From CAYRPN01 sp964426135 (GTDB taxonomy: Bacteria > Planctomycetota > Phycisphaerae > Phycisphaerales > Phycisphaeraceae): a stretch of 7,720 bases of DNA. The notes beneath the pieces were generated by a model. The model was not told where the DNA came from. It did no database searches and was given only the letters and a program-made list of their open reading frames with translations. Below are positions 1 to 6,565 of the stretch, piece by piece (position 1 is the first letter of the stretch; each line of letters opens with the position of its first letter). Both the position numbers and the translations under genes were made by a program. Location of the stretch: contig CAYRPN010000193.1 in the NCBI GenBank assembly GCA_964426135.1, forward strand, positions 1 through 7,720. Reading direction: 5' to 3'.

Positions 1-55
1 CTCCCTAGGAGGGAGAGGGGGCCGGAATGCCGCCCCCGGAAAATTTGGCAGACCC
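1..55. repeat. Family 1 interspersed palindromic repeat, copy A (edge-truncated)
   Basis: These 55 bases are the reverse complement of 3497-3551 with one mismatch. The copy runs from a G/C hairpin (CTCCCT at 1-6 pairing with AGGGAG at 10-15) to a conserved module GGAAAATTTGGCAGACCC at 38-55. The outer part of the hairpin and the GTGAGGGTCGGGACG tail seen in copy B would lie left of the window. It is a non-coding, REP/MITE-like element. Its position downstream of the glycosyltransferase stop (110 bases away on the minus strand) leaves a role in termination possible. The repeat is seen directly; its mobility is inferred. Confidence 0.85.
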
Positions 56-165
56 GGTGGGCCGGAAGGCGTCCGATTCGAGACTCGGTGGCCCTACCGT
101 GTTCGCCTACTTGGTATTGATACGAGGCCCGCATCGGCAACGACAAATGTCCAAAAGATTGCAGG

Positions 166-1413
166 CTACGCCGGCAGCGCCTGCCGCAGCGAGGCGGCGG
201 TCAGGATCGATTCGAGCCGGTCCATCAGCTTCGCCGCGGCGAAACGGTCGCGAATGATGCGCAGGCTGGCGGCGCCCATCTCCCGGCGGCGGGCGGCGGT
301 GGCGCTCAGCAGGCGATCGAGCCGATGGGTGATGGCGTCCACATCGCCGACGCCCACGGTGTAGCCGTTGACGCCTTCATCGATCGATTCGGCGGCAGCG
401 CCCACGCGGGTGAGCACGGCGGGAATGCCCCGCGCCAAGCCCTCGGCCACGCCCAGCGAGCAGCCTTCGACCGCCGAGACATTGGCGAAAATCTGAAAAT
501 CCTCGCGATGCTGCATCACCTCTTCGCTGGTCACCGGCCCGGTGATCCGCACGCGATCCGCAATGCCCAAGCTCGCCGCCCGCTCGCGCAGGCCGTTTTC
601 TTCGCTGCCGCCGCCGATGATTTTCAGCCGGGCCCCCGGATGATCCTTGGCGAGCCGGCCCAGCGCTTCGACCAGATCGTGCTGCCGCTTCTCGGCATCG
701 ACGCGCCCGATGGTGCCGATGACGATGACCTCATCGCGCTGCGGCGCAGGCTCGTCGGCGATGTGCTCCGCCGGGACGCCGTTGGGGCAGACGCGCAGCT
801 TGTTCAGATCGAAGTGGACGGGCGGGACGACGGGGAGATTGTCGATCGGCCGCCCGCCCAGCAGCAGATCGGCGAGGAAGGGACTCACGGGACAGACGGC
901 GTCGGCGTCCTGCACCATCTCCTGCAGGTGCGGCGATGGGCTGCGGTACAGCTCGCCGCCATGCATGCGGACGGCATACGGGATGCCCGTGGCGCGTTTG
1001 ATCTGCCGGGCGAGCATGGCGCTGTGGGCCGCCCAGTGGGCCTCGATGATGTCCGCGCCGAAGCGCTGGGCGAAGCGCACGACGCGCTTGAGCATGATCC
1101 ATTCGTGCAGGCCCTGGCGCATGCCGGCCTTTTCCTTCAGCGCCGCCAGCGTCGTGCCGATGGGCACGCGCCGATGGCACACGGCGCGCAGCAGATTGCC
1201 GGCCAGCCCGATGTCGCAGCAATGCGCCACGCGCACCTGCAGCACCGGCACATCCGCCAATTGGAAGGTATTCAGGTCCGCAGCGGGGCCCGGCGGATCG
1301 CCCAATGACACAACAGCCACCGAGTGCCCGCGACGGCGCATCCACGCCATTTCACGGAACAACCACGGTGTGTACAGGTACGGAAAAAACGGCAGGCAGT
1401 ACAACAGCCGCAT
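166..1413 (-). CDS. Glycosyltransferase family 4 (GT-B fold)
   Basis: Probable retaining glycosyltransferase that moves a sugar from an activated nucleotide donor to a surface glycan or lipid-linked acceptor on the cytoplasmic side; donor and acceptor cannot be read from the sequence. From the ATG at 1413 it is 415 residues. The N-terminal acceptor domain carries EAHWAAHSAMLARQ (124-137) and the RMHGGELYR segment (149-157). The C-terminal donor domain has IGTIGRVDAEKRQH (232-245), whose Arg237 and Lys242 match the phosphate-binding Arg/Lys of GT4 enzymes, and the E-x7-E signature at Glu316/Glu324 (EGCSLGVAE). Length is normal for GT4. A TTG 15 bases upstream (1428) is in frame but has no ribosome site; GGGACGAG lies just before the ATG, so I prefer 1413. 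No partner genes for a polysaccharide cluster are in the window. The family is secure; the exact role is not. Confidence 0.93.
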   Translation of the reverse strand: MRLLYCLPFFPYLYTPWLFREMAWMRRRGHSVAVVSLGDPPGPAADLNTFQLADVPVLQVRVAHCCDIGLAGNLLRAVCHRRVPIGTTLAALKEKAGMRQGLHEWIMLKRVVRFAQRFGADIIEAHWAAHSAMLARQIKRATGIPYAVRMHGGELYRSPSPHLQEMVQDADAVCPVSPFLADLLLGGRPIDNLPVVPPVHFDLNKLRVCPNGVPAEHIADEPAPQRDEVIVIGTIGRVDAEKRQHDLVEALGRLAKDHPGARLKIIGGGSEENGLRERAASLGIADRVRITGPVTSEEVMQHREDFQIFANVSAVEGCSLGVAEGLARGIPAVLTRVGAAAESIDEGVNGYTVGVGDVDAITHRLDRLLSATAARRREMGAASLRIIRDRFAAAKLMDRLESILTAASLRQALPA

Positions 1414-1793
1414 GTCTCGTCCCGACAACCAGATTGTCTCGAACAGAACCGCGGGGGAGGGATTGGGGATTCCGCGCTAATCCGCATAGCCCGAAGCTTG
1501 CCTTCAGGCCGCCCACACCGAAGATCCGCCAGGAACAACGCGGCGGATCCACAACAACACAACGCATCATCTGGCCTTTTGTTGCAGCAGAATCACGGAA
1601 GAACGCAAATAGGTCGTGGAATGCGTCAGTGGCCGATGAAGATGCGCGCCCTTTGCCGATCCGGGAAAACCCGCAGATTCATGCTGTTTGCCTTGGTTGG
1701 CCTTGGCTGGGTGAGCCCGAAGACAAAGCCGCGCTTGATATCATGTCATGGTCGCCGTCCGGCTTCCCAATCCTTCCGTTCCGGAGTTCATCC
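1414..1793. other. Divergent intergenic spacer
   Basis: This spacer of about 380 bases separates the start of the minus-strand glycosyltransferase from the start of the plus-strand exported protein. The reading frame of the downstream gene happens to stay open through it, but its translation looks random (Arg/Pro-rich, no domain) and lacks a ribosome site. It contains a near-perfect 10-base tandem duplication at 1691-1710 (CCTTGGTTGG then CCTTGGCTGG) and a candidate promoter near 1736-1744. I found no hairpin or small gene I would support, and no clear promoter for the glycosyltransferase. Confidence 0.6.
1736..1744 (+). promoter_or_regulatory. Candidate extended -10 promoter for the DUF1579-like gene
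   Basis: TGATATCAT fits the TGn-TATAAT extended -10 pattern, with TATCAT matching five of six consensus bases. No convincing -35 hexamer lies 16-18 bases upstream, as is common for extended -10 promoters. Transcription would start near 1751, giving a leader of about 43 bases before the ATG at 1794. The same TGn-TATCAT form occurs in front of the hydrolase gene at 3441-3449. Confidence 0.4.
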
Positions 1794-2342
1794 ATGCAAT
1801 CGATCATTCGCCTGGCGTTCGTCTTCGGCCTGCTCCCCGCGCTGCCTGGGTTCGCCGCTGACGTGGAACTTTCTGACGAGCTGCGCGTGCTCGATCAGCG
1901 CGTGGGCACGTGGAAGGCCGAGACGACGATCAAGCCCGGCGTCTGGGTGCCCGAGGGCGGCAAGACCACCGGCGTCGAAACCATCGAATGGACGCTCGGC
2001 AAGAAGTTCATCAAGGGCGAGGCGAAAGGCGACGGCCCGCGTGGCCAGGGCACGAACATGCACCTGATGACCTACGACCCCCACGAAGCCGTGTACCGGT
2101 TCTGGTACTTCGACTCGCAAGGCGATTTTCCGCGAGCCGACATGAAGGGAACCTTCGACGAAAACCTGAACACCATCACCTTCAAGAGCACGCTGCCCAA
2201 CGACATCGCCGTCGTCGTCTCCATGCGGTTCGAAAGCAAGGACCGCGTCACCTGGCGCGGCCAGTGGAAGGACAAGGACGGCAAGATCATGATGGAGATC
2301 GACGGCGTGGTGACGCGCATTGCGGCGAAGGACGCGAAATAG
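1794..2342 (+). CDS. Exported DUF1579-like protein
   Basis: Small exported protein of unknown function, 182 residues. Residues 1-21 form a typical signal peptide: a short basic N-terminus, the hydrophobic stretch LAFVFGLLPALPGFA, and likely cleavage after Ala21 or Ala22. The mature part begins with ELSDELRVLDQRVGTWKAE (24-42), the 'RVGTW' opening of DUF1579-type beta-barrel proteins. It continues with strands such as TGVETIEWTLGKKFIKGEAK, MTYDPHEAVYRFWYFDSQGD and the C-terminal RVTWRGQWKDKDGKIMMEIDG region. The family resembles lipocalin/fatty-acid-binding-like barrels, but no ligand is established. Start choice: GGAG at 1783-1786 sits seven bases before this ATG and the signal peptide begins exactly here. 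An in-frame ATG at 1743 would bury the signal under 17 unlikely residues. It is monocistronic and convergent with the hydrolase 77 bases away. The gene is secure; the family name is moderately so. Confidence 0.85.
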   Translation: MQSIIRLAFVFGLLPALPGFAADVELSDELRVLDQRVGTWKAETTIKPGVWVPEGGKTTGVETIEWTLGKKFIKGEAKGDGPRGQGTNMHLMTYDPHEAVYRFWYFDSQGDFPRADMKGTFDENLNTITFKSTLPNDIAVVVSMRFESKDRVTWRGQWKDKDGKIMMEIDGVVTRIAAKDAK

Positions 2343-2378
2343 AAGGAGCCCTCGACAACCGCGGACGATGGCAGGACC

Positions 2379-2418
2379 GGCGGCTACCCTTGGGCGATCG
2401 CTGAGCGCGGCGGCTACC
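2379..2418. repeat. Short direct repeat between convergent genes
   Basis: GGCGGCTACC occurs at 2379-2388 and again at 2409-2418, a 30-base period, in the 77-base spacer between the convergent DUF1579-like and hydrolase genes. No stem-loop with a T-run is visible here, so I see no classical terminator for either gene. The significance is low: in DNA this GC-rich a 10-base match can arise by chance. Confidence 0.4.
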
Positions 2419-2419
2419 G

Positions 2420-3403
2420 TCACCGAAGATTCGCCGCCAGTTCCCGTCGGTCCGCGCCGCGCAGAATCTGCCGCATCAAGTTGATCGTCCGATCCACCTC
2501 AAAGTAAGCCGCGTGAATGTTTTTCTGGCCGGCGTGGAACAGGGGCGAGCAGTCGACCTCCCATACGTTGCCCGGCACGCGACTGGGATCCGACAATCCG
2601 CTGCGCCCCAGACGGCGCTTGCCGAAATGCTTCAGCCCCGCGCTCAAGCCCAGGATCGGATCGCGTCCGCTGAAAAGCGAGGTGATCCGGTAGGTCAGAT
2701 TCATCAGGCCCTCCGCATCGCCGCGGCCCACGCTTTCACCCGAATCGAAGATGTCGTTGTCCACATCCGCCGCCACCATGATGAGTTGATTGATCAGGCT
2801 CACGAGCAAAGGCTGGTTCTTGCGGGTCCATGCGATCTGCATGGCATTCTGCACGAGGTAGTTCCCCATGCTGTGGGCGATGATCGAAGTCTTGGCGCGG
2901 CAGGCCTTGCGGTCGTCCAGCGCCGCGTCCGCCTGCTTGCGCACCAGCCAGTCATAAAGCCTCGACAGCACATCGGCCAGATGCTCCGCCGAGGCGCGGG
3001 CGTCCGAGCGGTCGGGCAGATAGTTCGCCGCCGAGCCATCGGAAGGCCAGGTGAACATCACGCACTGGCCCAGCCCCGCGTCGCCGGTGAACATCGACTG
3101 GCAAAGCTGCTGGTACCGATGGGCCGCCTCGTCCCACGTGTTGTTGTAGCCGTGGATGAACAGCGTGACGTGCTTCTGATCCTCGTGAAGCGCCGGATCG
3201 TCGATCATCGGGAACCGCTCGGCCGCCTTGACGAGCAGCTTCTGGAATTCCTCCGGCTCCACCTTTCTCCATGCGGCGAACTCGGCCAGGCTCCGGCCCC
3301 CTTCACTCACCCAGTAGGTGGCCTGGGCCGCCAGATCGGCGCCGAAGCTGGTGTTGTTCTTGTTGACGTTGCGGTTGGTGATGAGCCAGTATCGGTTCGC
3401 CAT
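2420..3403 (-). CDS. Alpha/beta hydrolase, DUF900 type
   Basis: Predicted serine hydrolase of 327 residues, probably cytoplasmic, since no signal peptide or membrane segment is seen. The DUF900 pattern is clear in order: WLITNRN near the N-terminus (6-12); the strand and turn VTLFIHGYNNTW (79-90) with the oxyanion-type HG pair; MFTWPSDGSAANYLPDRSDA (116-135); the nucleophile elbow IIAHSMGNYLV (174-184) with Ser178; IMVAADVDNDIF (208-219), which supplies an acidic residue (Asp213 or Asp215); and KNIHAAYF (294-301), whose His297 is the likely catalytic histidine. The natural substrate of this family is not known; esterase or lipase activity is the usual guess. The start is supported by GAGG six bases before the ATG (3410-3413 on the plus strand) and by an extended -10 site further upstream. 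It is divergent from the membrane lipase gene across 800 bases of repeat-rich DNA. Confidence 0.9.
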   Translation of the reverse strand: MANRYWLITNRNVNKNNTSFGADLAAQATYWVSEGGRSLAEFAAWRKVEPEEFQKLLVKAAERFPMIDDPALHEDQKHVTLFIHGYNNTWDEAAHRYQQLCQSMFTGDAGLGQCVMFTWPSDGSAANYLPDRSDARASAEHLADVLSRLYDWLVRKQADAALDDRKACRAKTSIIAHSMGNYLVQNAMQIAWTRKNQPLLVSLINQLIMVAADVDNDIFDSGESVGRGDAEGLMNLTYRITSLFSGRDPILGLSAGLKHFGKRRLGRSGLSDPSRVPGNVWEVDCSPLFHAGQKNIHAAYFEVDRTINLMRQILRGADRRELAANLR

Positions 3404-3440
3404 GGAATGCCTCGCATGAATATTGGAATGCCCTTCTCAA

Positions 3441-3449
3441 ATGATACCA
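3441..3449 (-). promoter_or_regulatory. Candidate extended -10 promoter for the DUF900 hydrolase
   Basis: Read on the minus strand, this is TGGTATCAT, a TGn extension followed by TATCAT (five of six matches to TATAAT). No good -35 is seen. Transcription would start near 3434, leaving a leader of about 30 bases before the ATG at 3403, with the GAGG ribosome site inside it. The position between the repeats and the gene means that the palindromes lie upstream of the promoter. Confidence 0.45.
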
Positions 3450-3496
3450 CACTCATCGGGCGGGCCGCCATCGAAGGCAGAAGCCGAGCAGGGTTT

Positions 3497-3575
3497 GGGT
3501 CTGCCAAATTTTCCGGGGGCGGCATTCCGGCCCCCTCTCCCTCCCAGGGAGAGGGCTGGGGTGAGGGTCGGGACG
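3497..3575. repeat. Family 1 interspersed palindromic repeat, copy B (most complete)
   Basis: The fullest copy in the window. It consists of a conserved module GGGTCTGCCAAATTTTCC at 3497-3514, a G/C stretch shared with copy A, a perfect 10-base hairpin (CCCTCTCCCT at 3533-3542, loop CCC, AGGGAGAGGG at 3546-3555), and a tail GGGTGAGGGTCGGGACG at 3559-3575. The tail is an exact inverted match of 3627-3643 in copy C. It has the features of a REP-like or MITE-like non-autonomous element: short, non-coding, hairpin-bearing and in several copies. No transposase is present in the window. Confidence 0.88.
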
Positions 3576-3626
3576 CACAAGTTTGCAATCGCCACCGTCG
3601 CGTGACGGATGCCGCAACCATCTGTT

Positions 3627-3716
3627 CGTCCCGACCCTCACCCGGCCTCGAAGACTCGGCCACCCTCTCCCTGGAAGGGAGAGGGAATCAAGCCCCCCGG
3701 AAATTTTGGCACACCC
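3627..3716. repeat. Family 1 interspersed palindromic repeat, copy C (inverted, diverged)
   Basis: This copy faces copy B. Its start (3627-3643) is the exact inverted complement of the end of copy B. The central hairpin is again perfect, with CCCTCTCCCT at 3663-3672, loop GGA and AGGGAGAGGG at 3676-3685. The far module at 3697-3716 reads GGAAATTTTGGCACACCC, against GGAAAATTTGGCAGACCC in copy A. Between tail and hairpin it carries extra sequence of about 15 bases (GGCCTCGAAGACTCGGCC, 3644-3661) not present in copy B, and the link after the hairpin is different. It is therefore a diverged member and not a recent duplicate. Confidence 0.85.
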
Positions 3717-3761
3717 GCAGGGTTTCTCATTTCTCGCTGGTCAGTGCTTGTTCCCATCAAC

Positions 3762-3860
3762 CACAAAGGACACAAAGGCACGAAGGACACGAAGCGAAGA
3801 CGAGATGACTCGATTCTCAAGTCATGTATTTGTTTTCTTCGTGCCTTGGTGTCCTTTGTG
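3762..3860. repeat. CACAAAGG-type inverted repeat element (family 2)
   Basis: Two 24-base arms, 3762-3785 and 3837-3860, are inverted complements with one mismatch and enclose 51 bases. The left arm is built of degenerate short units (CACAAAGGA, CACAAAGGCA, CGAAGGACACGAAG). Similar CACAAAGGACACAAAGG palindromes recur in intergenic DNA of many environmental bacteria, to my recollection, so this looks like a dispersed small element. It is unrelated in sequence to the hairpin family next to it. The enclosed bases contain no credible gene. Confidence 0.8.
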
Positions 3861-4147
3861 TTTCAAGCGAACACCTGCTGATTCCTGCGAACTGAAATGC
3901 CCTGAGAAGCCCAAAGCCAATAGCCGCCTCCTTCAACCGAAAACGACGGTGCTTGTCCCGCTCGCTCCAGCAAGCGACCCGTCGTCGAAGACGCACAAGT
4001 GATTCAGGTCTGGCGTCCCAGCGCAGGCGCTTCGTCGCGCCCGCCGCCGGGGAAGGTCGACACATCAGGCGACAGTCGCGCCGATGCCATGGGCGTCGCA
4101 ATCTTCTCAATCTCGGCAGCCCTCACGTGATCCTTGCGATGCCCTTG
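3861..4147. other. Unassigned spacer upstream of the lipase gene
   Basis: This stretch of nearly 290 bases follows the repeats and precedes the promoter of the lipase gene. Short open frames occur on both strands, but they are Arg-rich, lack ribosome sites and resemble no protein I know. I see no tRNA cloverleaf, riboswitch or strong hairpin. It may be a regulatory leader or decayed sequence. Confidence 0.5.
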
Positions 4148-4177
4148 TTGACAGTTTACGCGAAATGAGTTTAGATA
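4148..4177 (+). promoter_or_regulatory. Candidate sigma-70 type promoter for the membrane lipase gene
   Basis: A consensus -35 box TTGACA lies at 4148-4153. It is followed at 17-18 bases by a weaker -10 region, TTAGAT/TAGATA (4171-4177), in an AT-rich patch that stands out from the GC-rich surroundings. Transcription would begin near 4184, leaving about 20 bases of leader that include the strong ribosome site at 4193-4199. Confidence 0.55.
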
Positions 4178-4204
4178 TCCTCGTCACTTGCAAGGGAGGC
4201 ACGC

Positions 4205-6391
4205 ATGTTCAACCTGGGATTTCTGGATGTGGCGATCGGCTTGAGCACGGTTTTTCTCGTACTCAGCCTGGTCTGCACTTCCATTTGTGAATTGCTCGCG
4301 CAAAAGCGCAAGTGGCGAGGCCATTTTCTCGAGCGAGGCATTCAGTGCCTGCTGGGTGACTCGAAAGCGCTTGCCGACAAACTGTATTTGAACCGCCTGA
4401 TCATGCCGCTCTACGAGGAGGTGGGCGACGTGGAGCGCAGGCCCAGCTACCTCAGTTCGGGCACATTCGCGCAGGCGCTGCTGGACATGATCGTGGGCGC
4501 GGACCCGACGCGCCCCACCGCCCTGCCGCTGGCGGTGCGAGCTTCGATCGTGCGATGGGGCGGACTGGAAGAACCGCCGCCGACGGAACCCGACCACTCC
4601 AAGCGGTCACCAGACGAAAAGGAACTGGACGCCAAACAGCGCGTGGGCGCCACGCTGCTGGGCTTCTACGACGAAGCGCAAGGTGATTTGTCCCGCATGT
4701 CGATGTCCATCGAGAACTGGTTCAACCAGACCATGGAGCGAACGACAGGCTGGTACCGCCGACACACTCAGAAACGGATGCTCGTGATCGCCGCCATCAT
4801 CGCCGTCGTCGCCAACGCCGACACGATCCGGATGTTCAAGGTTCTGTCCACCAATCCTGCGATGGCCGAGGCCATCGGGAACTACGGACAAACCCTGGTC
4901 GCGCCGCCCGACGATGCGGCACGAACGCCGGCCGGCCCAAACGCGAATCGCGGCAATGGACCGGTGACAACTCCGACCGCGAGTCCGGAGAAGCCGAAGC
5001 CGGGGAATGATCCCGCCAGATCGGACGATGCCGCGAAGAAGAATGGGCCGGTTCCGCCATCGCCGGCGAACCCCGCACCGCCTTCGCCGGCGCCCACGCC
5101 CCCAACAACGACTTCCTCGGCCGGCACAGGCAACCCCACACTCCCGCCGCCGGGAAGGCTGGATGAGATCAAGCAGCATCTGAGCAAGATTGAGCCGGTC
5201 ATCGGCTGGACGTGCGCCGAGTTTGCCGAATGCGAAAAGCTCAAGTGCGGCAGCAAGTTCTGGTGCGGCGTGAGGGTCTTTCTGTTCAAGATTCCTGGAT
5301 TCGCCATCACCGTGGTCGCGCTGTCCCTGGGCGCTCCTTTCTGGTTCGACGCCCTGCAGAAACTGGTGAGCATCCGTTCCTCCGTGAAGCCGGACGGAGG
5401 AGGCGGCGGCGGAGGAGGAGGTGGAGGTGGAGGTGGAGGTGGAGCCGGGCCGGCTGGCGGGCCCGCTGGCCCCAGTGCGCCGCAAGTCCCCGGCGGGCCG
5501 CGCCCCGCGCCGCCGGGTTCGCCGCTAACCGCTGCCGCCGTGCCCGCTGCGGAACGGCGCACCGACGCCTTCACCGCCGGCCTGCAGGGCTTTGCCGCCC
5601 ACACGACGAAGCACCGGCCGGAGAACGCGTACTGGCTGGCGGTGGCCGCCGACCTGGCCTACGCGGATGACAGCAAGGTCAAGGCCACGACGGCGGAGTG
5701 GGGGTTGCAGACCGAACCCTTTGCAGGCGACGAGACCCACACGCAACTGTTCGTCAGCCGCAACAGCGAGATCGTCATCATCGCCTTCCGAGGCACCGAA
5801 CCGGGCAATCTCCACGATCTGGCGACCGATGCAAAGATCAAACTGCCGGCCTGGCGCGTGAACCCGCCTCACGACGGCAAAGTGCATGACGGATTCCAGC
5901 GCAGCCTGGAAGAGGTGTGGCCGAAGCTGACCGCCCAACTGCAGAAATACATCGACAACAAGCAATCCATCTGGATCACCGGCCACAGCCTCGGCGGCGC
6001 GCTGGCGGTGCTGGCGGCGGCCCGCCTGATTCACGAGGGCCTGTACCCCGGCCAGATTCGCGGCGTGTACACCTTCGGCCAGCCCCGCGTGGGCGATCCG
6101 GCCTTCGTCAAGTGGCTCGACGAGAAACTGAGCGGGAAAGCATTCAGATATGTGAACAATCGCGATGTCATCCCGCGCCTGCCGCCGCGAAAGATATTCG
6201 GCTACGACCACCACGGCGAAGTGATGTACTTCGACAGCTTCGGCACCCTGCACCAGGATCCCGGCCTCTGGTTCCGCCTGCTCGACACCCTGGTCATCAA
6301 TCCGGATCAGTGGAAGGATCACTCCAAGGAAACCATCCAGGATCACGGCATGGCGAATTACATCGAGCTGATCAGGCGCACGATCAAGTGA
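4205..6391 (+). CDS. Membrane-anchored class 3 lipase fusion protein
   Basis: 728-residue fusion. Residues 1-390 are a membrane module: a segment at about 8-31 followed by basic KRKWR, a soluble stretch to 190 ending in GWYRRHTQKR, a second segment at about 192-208, a Pro/Ala/Thr-rich loop (233-318), and a third segment at about 357-382 containing the conserved-looking LSLGAPFWFDAL. A run of 16 glycines (398-413) and a Pro/Gly linker lead to a Lipase_3 domain (about 475-690). This has YWLAVAADLAYAD, the AFRGTE oxyanion region (527-532), the GHSLGG elbow with Ser595, Asp654 in NNRDVIP and His669 in GYDHHGE, so the triad is complete. The family cleaves acylglycerols or phospholipid acyl chains. 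Positive-inside charges suggest N-terminus out and lipase in the cytoplasm. AGGGAGG five bases before the ATG fixes the start. Similar membrane modules occur alone in other bacteria, to my recollection. The lipase fold is secure; topology and substrate are inferred. Confidence 0.93.
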   Translation: MFNLGFLDVAIGLSTVFLVLSLVCTSICELLAQKRKWRGHFLERGIQCLLGDSKALADKLYLNRLIMPLYEEVGDVERRPSYLSSGTFAQALLDMIVGADPTRPTALPLAVRASIVRWGGLEEPPPTEPDHSKRSPDEKELDAKQRVGATLLGFYDEAQGDLSRMSMSIENWFNQTMERTTGWYRRHTQKRMLVIAAIIAVVANADTIRMFKVLSTNPAMAEAIGNYGQTLVAPPDDAARTPAGPNANRGNGPVTTPTASPEKPKPGNDPARSDDAAKKNGPVPPSPANPAPPSPAPTPPTTTSSAGTGNPTLPPPGRLDEIKQHLSKIEPVIGWTCAEFAECEKLKCGSKFWCGVRVFLFKIPGFAITVVALSLGAPFWFDALQKLVSIRSSVKPDGGGGGGGGGGGGGGGGAGPAGGPAGPSAPQVPGGPRPAPPGSPLTAAAVPAAERRTDAFTAGLQGFAAHTTKHRPENAYWLAVAADLAYADDSKVKATTAEWGLQTEPFAGDETHTQLFVSRNSEIVIIAFRGTEPGNLHDLATDAKIKLPAWRVNPPHDGKVHDGFQRSLEEVWPKLTAQLQKYIDNKQSIWITGHSLGGALAVLAAARLIHEGLYPGQIRGVYTFGQPRVGDPAFVKWLDEKLSGKAFRYVNNRDVIPRLPPRKIFGYDHHGEVMYFDSFGTLHQDPGLWFRLLDTLVINPDQWKDHSKETIQDHGMANYIELIRRTIK
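5396..5443 (+). repeat. In-frame GGN microsatellite (polyglycine tract)
   Basis: Sixteen consecutive glycine codons, with an inner (GGTGGA)4 hexanucleotide run. The unit is a multiple of three, so slippage would change linker length without shifting the frame. It lies exactly between the third membrane segment and the lipase domain, fitting a flexible tether. It is visible directly in the sequence; variability is inferred. Confidence 0.9.
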
Positions 6392-6451
6392 GGAAATGCG
6401 CGCCGATCAGCGTGCGACGGCACCCTTCAGCGGAAACCGCACAGGCATCCG

Positions 6452-6488
6452 CGCGGGGTGATCGCGTTGCCGCGGGGTGATCGCGTTG
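6452..6488. repeat. 19-base tandem duplication after the lipase stop
   Basis: CGCGGGGTGATCGCGTTG occurs at 6452-6469 and 6471-6488, exact copies with a single C between them, about 60 bases beyond the lipase stop codon. Each unit contains the palindrome CGCG and a GATC. It looks like a recent slippage duplication; no protein-binding role can be assigned. Confidence 0.75.
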
Positions 6489-6565
6489 TCCCGCAAGCGA
6501 AAGCAGCCGTTCAATGCACGATCGGATACCGCCCCGCTGGAGACCCGGGTTGTTCCTCTTCCGAA

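Noticed and set aside
325..1308. Long open frame on the plus strand opposite the glycosyltransferase
   Set aside because: It lies wholly antisense to a gene with clear GT4 motifs. The translation is His/Arg/Ala-rich with no domain, typical of the open antisense frames in GC-rich coding DNA.
1414..1428. TTG start five codons upstream for the glycosyltransferase
   Set aside because: No ribosome site precedes the TTG, while GGGACGAG precedes the ATG at 1413, and GT4 proteins usually begin right at the first strand (MRLLYCLPF).
1305..1793. Upstream extension of the DUF1579-like gene
   Set aside because: The frame stays open, but the extension has no ribosome site or conserved content and would place a signal peptide in mid-protein. 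The ATG at 1794 has GGAG at the right distance.
2513..3808. 431-codon open frame on the plus strand over the DUF900 gene and the repeats
   Set aside because: It is antisense to a gene with a clear nucleophile elbow and runs on through the non-coding hairpin repeats. The open frame is a composition effect.
3497..3860. CRISPR array
   Set aside because: The repeats are few, inverted and self-complementary with unequal spacing. There is no series of direct repeats with uniform unique spacers and no cas gene.
3817..4168. Small open frames on both strands in the spacer before the lipase gene
   Set aside because: They are Arg-rich translations without ribosome sites or recognisable motifs, and they overlap each other on opposite strands.
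4525..5604. Minus-strand open frames across the lipase gene rich in Pro or Gly/Arg
   Set aside because: They are mirror images of the Pro/Ala and Gly low-complexity codons of the lipase fusion protein and have no independent support.
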